DNA from: CAWCUZ01 sp963798795
GTDB lineage: Bacteria > Acidobacteriota > Vicinamibacteria > Vicinamibacterales > SCN-69-37
Assembly (NCBI GenBank): GCA_963798795.1
Contig: CAWCUZ010000002.1
Location: forward strand, 1-64,000
Direction of reading: 5' to 3'
Length of the DNA stretch: 64,000 bases
Shown: positions 19,503 through 28,899 of the stretch, piece after piece
How positions within the stretch are numbered: position 1 is the stretch's first letter
Layout of the letters: every line of letters begins with the position of its first letter
Made by a program: the position numbers and the translations under genes
Notes under the pieces: generated by a model
What the model was told of the DNA's origin: nothing
Seen by the model: only the letters and a program-made list of their open reading frames with translations
Database searches by the model: none

Positions 19503-22500
19503 ATGCGGTTGAATTTTCGTCACGGTCTTTGTGTGCTCGCTGCCCTTGCGGCGAGTGTCATGTACAGCAGCGCGCCCGGGACTCCGCCGGTGCGCGCCCA
19601 ATCCGCCGGCGCCCCGGGGGGCTTCATCGAACGGTCAGATAGCGCGACCACGCGCGCGCCGTTCTCGGCGGCCCAGCTGCAAACGTTCCTCCCGTCGCGC
19701 GGAGCGTTCACGTTCCCCTCCCCGTACAACACGGAGGCCGTTCGCCTGACGAATGCCAGCGACTGTTCCGGACTCACCGACTGCGTGCTGCCGACGGGCT
19801 ACTCCTACTGGCGGAACATCAATCAGCACGCCGGCAGCAACATCCTGTACGCCTTCATCACGCTTTACCGCTCGTTGGGCGGACCCGGACCGTCGCTGTT
19901 CAGCTACAACAAGGCCACCGGCGAAACACGGAACGTCGGCCCGCTGTTCGATGGCGCCAGCAACTGGTCGTCCGACACGGGAGAGGGGTGGTATTTCAGC
20001 GCGATCAGCCCCACGACGCTGTTCGTCAACGACGCGTCGAAGCTGTACCGGTATGACATCCTGGCCCACACGTTCCAGGCCATTTTCGACGTGCGGAGCC
20101 AGTTCGGCTCCGACAAGATGATCTGGCAGATCCACTCGAGCGACACCGAGCAGGTGCACTCGTTCACCCTCAAGGACGCCAACTACAACGACCTGGGCTG
20201 CGGCGCCTACAGCGAAGTGACGCAGCAGTTCTCCTACTTCCCGCGGGAGGGCGAGTACGACGAGTGCCAGATCGACGGCAGCGGACGGTACTTGACCATC
20301 AAGGAGAACGTCGACGGCCTGAACGGCGAAGACATGCGGACCATCGACCTGCAGACGAGCCAGGAGAAGGTCCTCTACGATCAGGACGGCGCCCCCGGAC
20401 ACTCGGACGTCGGCTTCGGCTACGTGATTGGCCAGGACAATTGGAACACCCTGCCCGGCGCCACCCGGCTGTGGTTCCTGGATCGGCCGTTCACCGATGC
20501 CTCACAGGGCAAGCTGGTGTATCGCGAGGGGACCTGGCAGAACGGCAGCACGCATATCTCGCACACCAACGCAGTGAACCTGGCGCCGACCACGCAGATG
20601 GCCTGCGGCTCGACGCAGTTGGTGACGCCGCAGGCGACCAACCGCGACGGCGAGCTGTACTGCTACCGGCTCGACGGCAGCTCGAACGTGCTGGTCGTGG
20701 CCCCCTCGATGTCCAACGTCAACGGCAGCGGCGGCGCCGACTACTACTCGCGCTTGCCGAAGGCGAACGTAGATGCCGATGGCCAGTACATGATGTGGAC
20801 GTCGAACATGGCCGGCAGCGGACGGCTCGACGCCTTCATCGTGCATGTGCCCTCCCAGATGCTGCTGGGCGGCGGCGGTGGTGGCGACACCCAGGCCCCG
20901 ACAGTGGCCCTGACCGCCCCGGCGTCGGGCGCGACCGTGTCGGGCAGCGTGACCGTGAGCGCCAACGCCACCGACAACGTGGGCGTGGCCGGTGTCCAGT
21001 TCCGTCTCGACGGCGTCAACCTGGGTGCCGAAGACCAGACCTCGCCCTATTCGATCAGCTGGTCCACCGGCGGCGCGGCCGACGGTCAGCACGTCCTGAC
21101 GGCCGTCGCGCACGATGCGGCCGGCAACCAGGCCGTGGCGTCCGGCGTGACCGTTTCGGTCAACAACACGCCGTTGCAGGCGTCGGGCATTGGTGCCACG
21201 AACCTGTCGTCCAGCCAGGCCACGATCAACTGGACGACGAATCTGGCGTCCGACTCGCAGGTGGATTACGGCACGACCACGGCCTACGGCAGCTCGACCG
21301 CGCTCGCCGGCGCGATGGTGACCAGCCACAGCCAGTCGCTCAGCGGGCTGGCGGCCAACACCACCTACCATTTTCGGGTGAAGTCGAAGACCGCCCAAGG
21401 CCAGAGCGGTGCGTGGGGAGACTACACGTTCCACACGGCAACCGGCGGTGACACGCAGCCGCCGACCGTCAGCCTCACCGGCCCGGCGCCGGGCGCAACC
21501 GTGTCGGGCACCGTCAGCATCAGCGCGAATGCCAGCGACAACATCGGCGTGGCCGGCGTTCGGTTCCGGATCGACGGCTCCAACTTCGGTACCCGAAGAT
21601 CAGAGCTCGCCCTATGCGGTCAACTGGGCGACCACCGGGACGGCGGACGGTCAGCACGTCCTGACGGCCGTGGCGCGCGACGCGGCCGGGAACCAGGCCA
21701 CCGCCTCGTCCGTGACCGTCACCGTGCACAACGCGTCCGCCAACCTGCAGGCGTCGGGCATCGGGGCCACGAATCTGTCGTCCAGCACCGCCACCATCAA
21801 CTGGACGACCAATCTCGCTTCCGACTCCCAGGTCGACTACGGAACCAGCACCGCCTACGGCAGCTCGACGACGCTCAATTCGGCCATGGTGACCACCCAC
21901 TCGCAGTCGCTGAGCGGGTTGGCCGCCAACACGACGTACCACTTCCGAGTGAGGTCGAGGACCGCTCAGGGTCAGAGCGGCGTGTGGGGAGACTACACGT
22001 TCAGAACCGCGGCCGCGTCCCAGGGTTCCGGCCGCGCCAAAGTGCGGTGGGTCGATTCTGGTGAACGCCACCGTCGTGGGCGGCAGCCTGCGGAAATCGA
22101 ATGGCTGTGCCGGCTGTCCGGATGCCGGCGCCCGATCCGATCAGGCGATCACCTCGGGCGACGGCTACGTCGAGTTCACGATCTCGAAGGTATCGGGCCT
22201 GCGGTTCATCGGTCTGAGCAACACGAGCTCGGGCACCGGGTCATCCGAGATCAAGTTCGCGCTGCGCGTCGAAACCCCGTTCGTCGAAGTGCGAGAGAAC
22301 GGCGTCTACAAGTGGGACATCCCGCTGTTGGCGGGTGACACGTTCCGCATCGCCGTCACGGGCGGCCACGTAACGTACGCCAGGAACGGCCAGGTCTTCT
22401 ACACGAGTGCCCAGACGCCCAGCTATCCGCTGATCGCCGACGCCTCGCTCTACAGCTACGGGGCGTGGATTGATGATGCGGTGATCGCCGGTCCTGGCGT

Positions 22501-23226
22501 CCCGCCCGACCCGGACGGTCCGACCAACCCGAAGATGGCCCTCGACCTGCCGACCGCCGGCCCGGTGACGGAACCCTTCGCGGTGTCGGGCTGGGCCCTG
22601 GATCTCGGCGCCAATTCCGGCACGGGCGTGGATCTTGTCCATGTCTGGGCGGTGCCGGTGAGCGGCGACCCGATCTTCCTCGGCGTAACGACATACGGGA
22701 CGCTGCGGCCGGACGTCGGCGCCGCCTTCGGCACGCAGTTCGCCAACTCGGGCTTCTCACTCATCGCGAGCGGTCTGGCGCCCGGTCCGTACCGGATCAT
22801 CGCCTACGCCAACAGCACGGTCACCAATTCGTTCAGCAATGCCCGGGCGACCGACGTCAGCGTCAATTCGAGCACGCGGCTGTATGTAGACGCGCCCAGC
22901 AGCCTGACGCACGTGCGGGGCACGTTCCTGGTGGGAGGATGGACCGCTGACTTGAGCTCGGCCAGCGATCCGGGCATCGACGCCGTGCACGTCTACGCCT
23001 ACCACAATCCGGGATCGGGCGAGGCGCCGACCTTCCTCGGTGCGGCGACGCTGGGCGGCGTCCGGCCGGACGTCGCGCTGGTCTTCGGGCCGGCCTATCT
23101 GCCGTCGGGTACAACCTCATGGCGGGCGGCCTCGCACCAGGCATCTACGACATCGTCGTCTACTCGCACAGCCGCCTGCTGGGCACCTGGGAAGCCCGCG
23201 TCTCGCGGATTGTGGTCGATCCATAG
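19503..23226 (+). CDS. Large secreted multidomain protein (propeller-like, Ig/FN3 repeats, ConA-like domain; three frameshifts)
   Basis: Joined across one-base indels near 21590, 22057 and 23108, this locus encodes about 1240 residues. It has a signal peptide (RHGLCVLAALAASVMYSS), then a roughly 420-residue beta-propeller-like domain (LYRYDILAHTFQAIFDVRS, WNTLPGATRLWFLDRPF). A Gly-rich linker leads to two near-identical 188-residue units, each an Ig-like domain (VALTAPASGATVSGSVTVSA) plus an FN3-like domain (LASDSQVDYGTTTAYGSST). A ConA-like jelly-roll follows (GDGYVEFTISKVSGLRFIGLS). Two copies of an Ig-like module end the protein (FAVSGWALDLGA; RGTFLVGGWTADLSS), stopping at TAG 23224. No catalytic residues are identified. 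It is probably an adhesin or glycan-binding surface protein. Confidence 0.75.
20886..21449 (+). repeat. Ig-FN3 tandem unit 1 (564 bp)
   Basis: This is the first copy of a 188-codon unit in the secreted protein gene. It matches the following unit at both DNA and protein level; for example GIGATNLSSS, ATINWTTNLASDSQVDYGT and HSQSLSGLAANTTYHFRV are shared. The high DNA identity suggests recent duplication or gene conversion. Confidence 0.85.
21450..22014 (+). repeat. Ig-FN3 tandem unit 2 (about 565 bp, one indel)
   Basis: This second copy is in direct tandem with unit 1. It contains the one-base indel near 21590 that breaks the frame between GSNFGT and PEDQSSPYAVNW. Collapse or misalignment of reads between the two near-identical units could have produced that indel. 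Confidence 0.85.
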
Positions 23227-23347
23227 CAGCCCGCGGTCCAAGTCCGCCGTCGCACCGAGACGGCCGATGCGCCCGGCCGGCCCGGCGCGACGACCGAGAA
23301 TGCGGACTGGCACGACGGGCTACCGGGAGTGGTGGGGTCCGGACGGT

Positions 23348-23371
23348 CCGCGGGCCTGTCGAGGCCCGCGG
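23348..23371. terminator. Hairpin between convergent genes
   Basis: CCGCGGGCCT-GTCG-AGGCCCGCGG forms a perfect 10-bp stem with a four-base loop, placed between the secreted protein gene (+) and the last gene of the exopolysaccharide operon (-). There is no T tract on either side, so termination would depend on the hairpin alone or on Rho. Confidence 0.5.
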
Positions 23372-23387
23372 CGCCGCCGCGGGCCGG

Positions 23388-24166
23388 CTACTTGACGCAC
23401 ACGAAGAGCGTGTAGCCACCGAAGGTGAGGATGAGCTGCCGCAGGGGCGGCAGCGTCTTGCAGGCACGCAGCGCGAGGCGCTTGACCGGATCGGACGCGG
23501 TCGTCGGGTCGAGACGGTCGACACGGTCGTAGATCTGCCGAAAGCCGAGGTGCTTGAACTCCCGGCGCAGGACCGAGTGCCGGAACTGGTTGAAGTCGAT
23601 GCCGAGTTTCATCACGTCGGGGCCCTGCACGTTTTGCGCAGGCGGAAACGCCAGGCGTTAGGCATCCAGCCGTAGAGCGGGAATTGTATTCGCCGCTCGT
23701 GAAGCTGAATTGTTCGTGGACGCAAAGAAGAACACGCCGCCCGGCTTGAGGGCGCGGTGGACTTGCGGGCCAGCCCGAGGCGCCATTGCTCGACGTGCTC
23801 GAACACCGACGAGGAGAAGATGGCGTCGTAGATCCCCTCGCCGATGTCGGACTGCTCCACGTTTCCCAGCTCGATGTCGGGCTCGACGCCGTAGCGGCGG
23901 CCCATCGCGCGCGCGTATTCGACGAGATCCGGGCTGATTTCCAGGCCTTTGCAGCGGAGCCCTTCGAGGGCGCAGAGGATCGGGAACCAGCCGGTGCCAA
24001 CTCCGATCTCGAGCAGGCGCGACTCGCTGTTCAATGTGAGATAGGGCCGCACCATGCCGAGATAGTTCTGGTACTGCCGCTGTTTCGCCGGACTGCGCAG
24101 GTCCTCTTCCCCGACATTGCGCAGGTACCGGGCGATCTCCGAAACGCGTTCGTGGTAGATCTCCAT
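23388..24166 (-). CDS. SAM-dependent methyltransferase (several frameshifts)
   Basis: This is the last gene of the exopolysaccharide operon. The N-terminal part reads MEIYHERVSEIARYL, the SAM motif I is LLEIGVGTGWFPILCA, and motif II/III is GIYDAIFSSSVFEHVEQW. Beyond that the frame changes three or four times between 23780 and 23630 (pieces HRALKPGGVFFFASTNN, FSFTSGEYN, PLYGWMPNAWRFRLRK, then MKLGIDFNQF ... TLFVCVK to the stop at 23388). The intact protein would have about 258 residues. It probably methylates a sugar or its substituent; the acceptor is unknown. It could be a real pseudogene, but the closely spaced indels look like sequence error. Confidence 0.65.
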
Positions 24167-24208
24167 CCTGTGATCCTCGGCCGCACGCCGAACCTGTTGA
24201 TGCAGCGA

Positions 24209-25528
24209 TCAGCGTTCGGCCAGGCTGATCCCGAATTGCCGTTGAAGAGAGTCCGCACAGTCCCCGAACCGCCGCCGATCCGCGTCGTGCACGTGGGCGG
24301 GCATCGGCCGCCAGCACAGCGGCGCGATGTCGCGGGTCCACGGACGGCCGTGGCGCGCCGCCAGGGCCCGCAGAATGCCATTCAGCCGCGCGGAGGACGT
24401 GTGACAGGAGACATTGGCCTCGGCCCAGCGGCGCGCACCGAACGTCGCCGCGCGCTCGAGGAAGGCGCTCAACTGGCGCGCCAGCCCTCGCCGGGTGACC
24501 AGAATACCAGTTTCGCCATTGACGTAGGCTTTGGAGCCCACGTGAGCCTCGCGCATCAACGCGACGGGTGCGTCGGCGAACAGGCTCTCGACCACGGCCA
24601 CGCACGACCCCTCGCGCCGACTGAACAATACGCTGATGCGCGCGTCGGCCTGAAGGGTCCGGACCTCCTCGATCGTCACGTCTGAGCGGAGTTCCAGATC
24701 CTGCCGGACACCGAACGCCCGGGCTTCGGCGCGAATCGTCTCCGCCGTCCGATCCGGCGCCGATCGGCCCACCAGCACGACCCGCAGCTGCGGCGCCATG
24801 TGGCGCAGCGCCTCGAACAGCAGCCAGTGACGTTTGAATGGGAGCCAGTTGGCGACCATCAGGATGTCGATGCTCCGGCTGGCGTGCGGCCTGGGCCGGT
24901 AGAGCGATGGGTCGATCCAGTCGCACGCCATGATGGGCAGCGGCTCGACGATCGGTTCGAGCAGTCGATACGCCTCAACATCGGCCGGGTGGGAGACACC
25001 GAGCAGCACCGGCTCGCGGCTGAGACCGGCAAAGTGGGCCATGGCACCGTAGTCCGGCGGCGACCAGGAGGACGCGCCCACCAGCTGGAACTCGTCGAGC
25101 AGGCGCGCGGCGTCCGGCCGGTCGAGCAGCCGGACCCAGTTGTACTCGAACGAACTGTAGAGCACACCCTTTTCGCCATTCGCTCCGGGCGCCTTGACGA
25201 CGATGGTCGCGGCGACCGGCTTGCCGTCGAACCCGCCGAACTCGCCGTAGTACTTGCTCATGGCGATGCGGCGCGCTCGCCAAATCGCGGCGGGCCGCCC
25301 CGTCAGGTGCGGCTCGAGGCGCCGGCGCAGGCGCCGGCGCAGCCACGGCCAGTCCGTCCGGCGGGCCGCAATCACGAGCCGCTCGAGCCGCCGTTCGAGC
25401 GGCTGCCCTGGGAGCCGGCTGCCCGCGTACAGAACGACGCCGTGCAGCTCCCGCAACAGCACCGCCTGCCGCAGGCGCCCTTGCGTCCGCATGCGCCACC
25501 GCATCCCCAGCGCCCGCCAGCCACGCAC
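24209..25528 (-). CDS. Glycosyltransferase family 1/4-like
   Basis: The C-terminal half has the GT-B nucleotide-sugar-binding fold: SIDILMVANWLPFKRHWLLFEAL, LRVVLVGRS, ISVLFSRREGSCVAVVESLFADAP and a conserved GETGILV. The N-terminal half is basic and only weakly similar to known transferases (FEYNWVRLLDRPDAARLLDEFQLVGASSW). GTG at 25528 is preferred because it falls two bases after the preceding stop (TGACGTG); ATG 25504 is the alternative. It would add a sugar in the cytosol to the lipid-linked repeat unit. Donor and acceptor are not predictable. Confidence 0.75.
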   Translation of the reverse strand: MRGWRALGMRWRMRTQGRLRQAVLLRELHGVVLYAGSRLPGQPLERRLERLVIAARRTDWPWLRRRLRRRLEPHLTGRPAAIWRARRIAMSKYYGEFGGFDGKPVAATIVVKAPGANGEKGVLYSSFEYNWVRLLDRPDAARLLDEFQLVGASSWSPPDYGAMAHFAGLSREPVLLGVSHPADVEAYRLLEPIVEPLPIMACDWIDPSLYRPRPHASRSIDILMVANWLPFKRHWLLFEALRHMAPQLRVVLVGRSAPDRTAETIRAEARAFGVRQDLELRSDVTIEEVRTLQADARISVLFSRREGSCVAVVESLFADAPVALMREAHVGSKAYVNGETGILVTRRGLARQLSAFLERAATFGARRWAEANVSCHTSSARLNGILRALAARHGRPWTRDIAPLCWRPMPAHVHDADRRRFGDCADSLQRQFGISLAER

Positions 25529-25529
25529 G

Positions 25530-26723
25530 TCAGCGGGCGGCCGGGGTTCGGCCGCCGGCGTCGGTGCGCTCGGCGACGAGCGGCTGACGCCAGGTGACAC
25601 GCTGCCGGCCTGTGAGGAAGTAGACAAATCCGACCACCGTCGCCCAAGTGAGAAAACACATCGCGTAGGGCACGACCAGGCCCGGAACCCGGCGCCGGGC
25701 GGGCGGGACGCCGTACGCGAACGCCGCGCCGGCCAGGAAGGCGATCTGCGCGCCCAGGCTGACCGCATAGAGCCACGACCGGCCGGCCAGCGCCAGGCTG
25801 CCGGCGAACGCGCCAACCCAGAAGACCGGCAGGAACAACCGCAGCACCTTGTGCGAAATCGTCTGGATCCACAGCCGGTTGCGGAATGGATTGACCGTCC
25901 ATCGCTCGCGGAAGAACAGCTGGAAGTTGCCGCCGATCGTCCGCACCTTCCTGACGAATTCCGCGCGGTCCGCCTTGACCCGCTGATCGAACGCCCGAGC
26001 CGCCGGCTCGAACAGCACCCGCCGCCCGTGCCGCGCGATCTGCAGCGGAATCAACACGTCATCGAGGATCGTGTCCGGCGGGATCGGTTCGAACAGGTCG
26101 CGGCGGATGGCATAGAGCGCCCCGGTCGCGCCAACCGTCGAATCCACCCGGCTTTCCGCCCAGCGCACCAGCTTCTCGTAGCCCCAATACACGGCCGTGC
26201 CCTCCCCCGCCGCCGACTGACCGGGGTCGGCCACCAGCACCAGCTCGCCGCTGACCGCGCCGACCTGCGGATCGGCGAACCCGTCGACGAGCTGCCGGAC
26301 GCAATCCGGATCGAGCTGTTGGCGGGCATCGGCGAGGACGACGATGTCTCCCCGCGCGGATCGAATGACGTCATTGAGCACCGCGGGCTTGCCGCGCCGC
26401 TCGTCGAACGCCACGACGCGGATCCGGGGCTCGTACCGCCGCGCGCGGCGCACGGTGTCGTCGGTCGACCCGTCGGACGCCACCACCACCTCGAGTTGAT
26501 CGGCGGGATAGGTCTGCGCAAGCAGGTTTTCGATCTTGGCTTCGATGCGCGACGCTTCGTCGTGAGCCACCACGACCACCGTCACCGGGCGCCGGAGCGC
26601 GCCCCGCAGCGGCTGGCGCGGACGGACGACGGCAACCAGCCAGATCGCTGCCGGATAGCCGACGTACGTGTAGGCCATCAGGCCGACTGAAGCCCAGAAG
26701 ACCCAGGCCGCCGCGGTGTCCAT
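25530..26723 (-). CDS. Membrane glycosyltransferase family 2
   Basis: The protein has 397 residues. An N-terminal anchor (WVFWASVGLMAYTYVGYPAAIW) precedes a GT2 catalytic domain with VTVVVVAHDEASRIEAKIENLL, the DGSTDDT nucleotide loop, VLADARQQLD (DxD-like) and TGALYAIRRDLFEPIPPDTILDDVLIP (acceptor-site ED equivalent). A QRVKA...QLFF region (QxxRW-like) follows, then three C-terminal membrane helices. The layout resembles processive or N-acetylglucosaminyltransferase-like enzymes. The ATG at 26723 shares one base with the algD stop (TGATG). Confidence 0.87.
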   Translation of the reverse strand: MDTAAAWVFWASVGLMAYTYVGYPAAIWLVAVVRPRQPLRGALRRPVTVVVVAHDEASRIEAKIENLLAQTYPADQLEVVVASDGSTDDTVRRARRYEPRIRVVAFDERRGKPAVLNDVIRSARGDIVVLADARQQLDPDCVRQLVDGFADPQVGAVSGELVLVADPGQSAAGEGTAVYWGYEKLVRWAESRVDSTVGATGALYAIRRDLFEPIPPDTILDDVLIPLQIARHGRRVLFEPAARAFDQRVKADRAEFVRKVRTIGGNFQLFFRERWTVNPFRNRLWIQTISHKVLRLFLPVFWVGAFAGSLALAGRSWLYAVSLGAQIAFLAGAAFAYGVPPARRRVPGLVVPYAMCFLTWATVVGFVYFLTGRQRVTWRQPLVAERTDAGGRTPAAR

Positions 26724-28039
26724 CACCGAGCCGCCGCCTCGTCGGCCATGAGCGTCGACAGCACCTGTCGAACGGCCCCGCGGGTCAGGTCGACGATGAC
26801 GCAGCCGGCGGGCGCGGCGACCAGCGCCCGCGCCGCGTCCCGGCTCGCCCCGCCGATGACGAGCACCTCCGCGTCCGCCACGAGAGCGTCGACGCTCTCG
26901 CACAACAGCGAGGCCAGGTGCGGGATCTCGCGTTCGATGTATCGCCGGTTGGAGCCCATCAGTTTCGCGATGCTGACGTTGCGGTCCAGAATCCGGAGAT
27001 GACAGCCCTTGCCGATGAGCGCCTCGACGAGCGCGACGACGGGGCTTTCGCGAAGATCGTCGGTGCCGGGCTTGAACGCCAGCCCGGCGACCGCCACGTG
27101 CCGCTTCCTGGTCTCGAGGACCGCGTCAATGGCCGTTTTTACCTGCCGCTCGTTGGACGGCAGGATCGCGGAGAGCAGCGGCACCTCGAGGTGACGGTCG
27201 CGGGCCGCCCACAACAGCGCCCGGACATCCTTCGGCAGGCAGGATCCGCCGAAGGCGAAGCCCGGCTTCAGGTAGGCGTCCGACACATTCAGCTTGCGGT
27301 CCAGCGCGAAGATGCGCATCACCTCCACCGGATCCGCGCCGAACGCCGCGCACAGATCGCCCATTTCATTCGCGAAGCACACCTTGAGGCCGTGGTAGGC
27401 GTTGGAGGCGTACTTCACCAGCTCGGCCGTCCGCAGCGCCGTGTGCACGAACGGCGCGTCGACCCCGTGATAGAGCGCTTCGACCTGCGCCGCGGTGTCC
27501 GGGTCGTCGCAGCCGACGATGACAAACGGCGGGTGATCGAAATCATGGAGCGACGAGCCTTCGCGCATGAACTCAGGGTTCATCGCCACGCGGAAGTCCA
27601 TCGGGCCGCCCTCCGCGCCCTCGCGCAGGGCGGGCGCCAGCACGCGCTCGATCGTGCCGGGCAGCACGGTGCTACGCAGCACCACCGCGAAGCGGCCCTG
27701 TCGACCGCCCACTGCGCGCCCGATCTCGATGCCCACCCGCCCGATCGCCTCCACGTCCGGGCCGCCGTGTCCCTGGCTGGGGGTGCCGACACACACGAGG
27801 GCCAGGTCGGATTGCTCGACGGCGGTCCGGCCGTCGGTCGTCGCCGTCAGGCGGCCGCCCGCCACCACCTCGGCCAGCAGCTCGTCGAGGCCAGCCTCGA
27901 CAATCGGCGCGCGGCCGGCAAGGATGAGGTTCACTTTCTCCGGCGACACGTCGACGCCGACAACCCGATGGCCCGCACGGGCCATGCAGGCGGCCGTCAC
28001 GCACCCGACATATCCCAGTCCGAACACGGTGACGTTCAT
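26723..28039 (-). CDS. algD: GDP-mannose 6-dehydrogenase (AlgD-type nucleotide-sugar dehydrogenase)
   Basis: The enzyme oxidises a nucleotide sugar twice with NAD+ to give a uronate, most likely GDP-mannose to GDP-mannuronate. At 438 residues it has the family length. It shows the Rossmann start VTVFGLGYVGCVTAACMARAG, RSTVLPGTIERV, MNPEFMREGSSLHDFDHPP, the substrate lysine and asparagine in ELVKYASNAYHGLKV, the catalytic cysteine in GFAFGGSCLPKDVRAL, and FKPGTDDLRESPV. The FGGSCLPKD and LDRKLN stretches and the C-terminal part favour the AlgD branch over UDP-glucose dehydrogenase, but the substrate is inferred. ATG 28039 overlaps the previous stop (ATGA). Confidence 0.9.
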   Translation of the reverse strand: MNVTVFGLGYVGCVTAACMARAGHRVVGVDVSPEKVNLILAGRAPIVEAGLDELLAEVVAGGRLTATTDGRTAVEQSDLALVCVGTPSQGHGGPDVEAIGRVGIEIGRAVGGRQGRFAVVLRSTVLPGTIERVLAPALREGAEGGPMDFRVAMNPEFMREGSSLHDFDHPPFVIVGCDDPDTAAQVEALYHGVDAPFVHTALRTAELVKYASNAYHGLKVCFANEMGDLCAAFGADPVEVMRIFALDRKLNVSDAYLKPGFAFGGSCLPKDVRALLWAARDRHLEVPLLSAILPSNERQVKTAIDAVLETRKRHVAVAGLAFKPGTDDLRESPVVALVEALIGKGCHLRILDRNVSIAKLMGSNRRYIEREIPHLASLLCESVDALVADAEVLVIGGASRDAARALVAAPAGCVIVDLTRGAVRQVLSTLMADEAAAR

Positions 28040-28899
28040 TCCTGTGTGCTCCGCCGCTGTCCGCCAGCGGCATGCGACGCCCACCAGAGGCCCAGGCGCG
28101 GATAGGCCGCCCCGAGGAGGGGCTTCAGCAATTGCTTGGCGCTCCAGACCGCCCACTCGCGCCGGATGACCGACGGAACGAGCGACGCCAGAGCGGCCGT
28201 CGTCAGGGCCGGCTGGGAGGCGCGGTGGACGGCGAACCGGCCCGCCAGTGCGCAACCGCCCCGCGTGCGGACCGACGGGTACGGTTCGGAGGTGAACAGC
28301 AGCGCGAGGCCCGATTGGGCGGCGCGGTACGCCGCGCGGGACGAGACAAAACCGCCGCGCACCGAGGCCACCGTCACGGCGTGGCCGAGCAGATCCTCGA
28401 GGAACATCCGGCTGGCGCGCCACTCGTCGAACATCCGGTTCCAGTTCCGGGCCGAGAAGACAGCGGAGGTGAACGTCAGATGACCCCCGATCAAGTGCCC
28501 GCGCTCGTCGAGCTCGCGGATCTGGCGGCGGTCCAGGAACCCACGCGTCCCCACCATGTCGGCGCAAACGAAACAATGACCGCGCCAGCCGAGCGACTCG
28601 AGCCGATCGGCGACGAGCGTGTAGTAGGACAGGCCGCCATCGTCGACGGTGAGCGCGAAGGACGAGCGGTCGTCGACGAGTCCCGGCGCCAGAATGACGG
28701 GCTGGCGCTGCAGTTCCAGGAGCGCCGCCAGGACGGCATCGAAGGCGTCGACCCGCATTTTGGCCACGTGCGTTCCCGGCGCGACGAAGCCGCTCTCGTC
28801 CGGATCGCGGGTGTAGACGTCCCGAAACAGCAGCGAAACCGGTCCGGATGCCGGCGGCCGGTGCGGCTGACGCGACACGTGCGACTCAGGGAGCAGCAT
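28036..28899 (-). CDS. Polysaccharide-deacetylase-like protein with altered metal site
   Basis: The protein has 287 residues and a NodB-like fold: FALTVDDGGLSYYTLVADRLE carries the DD motif, then LIGGHLTFTSAV, WNRMFDEW and ASVRGGFVSS. In CE4 enzymes the second motif is HSxxH; here the second histidine is a threonine (HLTFT), so metal binding may be weak or lost. It overlaps the preceding gene by 14 bases and algD by 4. It either removes N- or O-acyl groups from the repeat unit with an unusual centre, or it is a non-catalytic relative. Confidence 0.75.
   Translation of the reverse strand: MLLPESHVSRQPHRPPASGPVSLLFRDVYTRDPDESGFVAPGTHVAKMRVDAFDAVLAALLELQRQPVILAPGLVDDRSSFALTVDDGGLSYYTLVADRLESLGWRGHCFVCADMVGTRGFLDRRQIRELDERGHLIGGHLTFTSAVFSARNWNRMFDEWRASRMFLEDLLGHAVTVASVRGGFVSSRAAYRAAQSGLALLFTSEPYPSVRTRGGCALAGRFAVHRASQPALTTAALASLVPSVIRREWAVWSAKQLLKPLLGAAYPRLGLWWASHAAGGQRRSTQE

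Noticed and set aside
23226..23388. A small gene in the gap between the secreted protein and the methyltransferase
   Set aside because: Only the hairpin at 23348-23371 is convincing; the short frames lack start signals and motifs.
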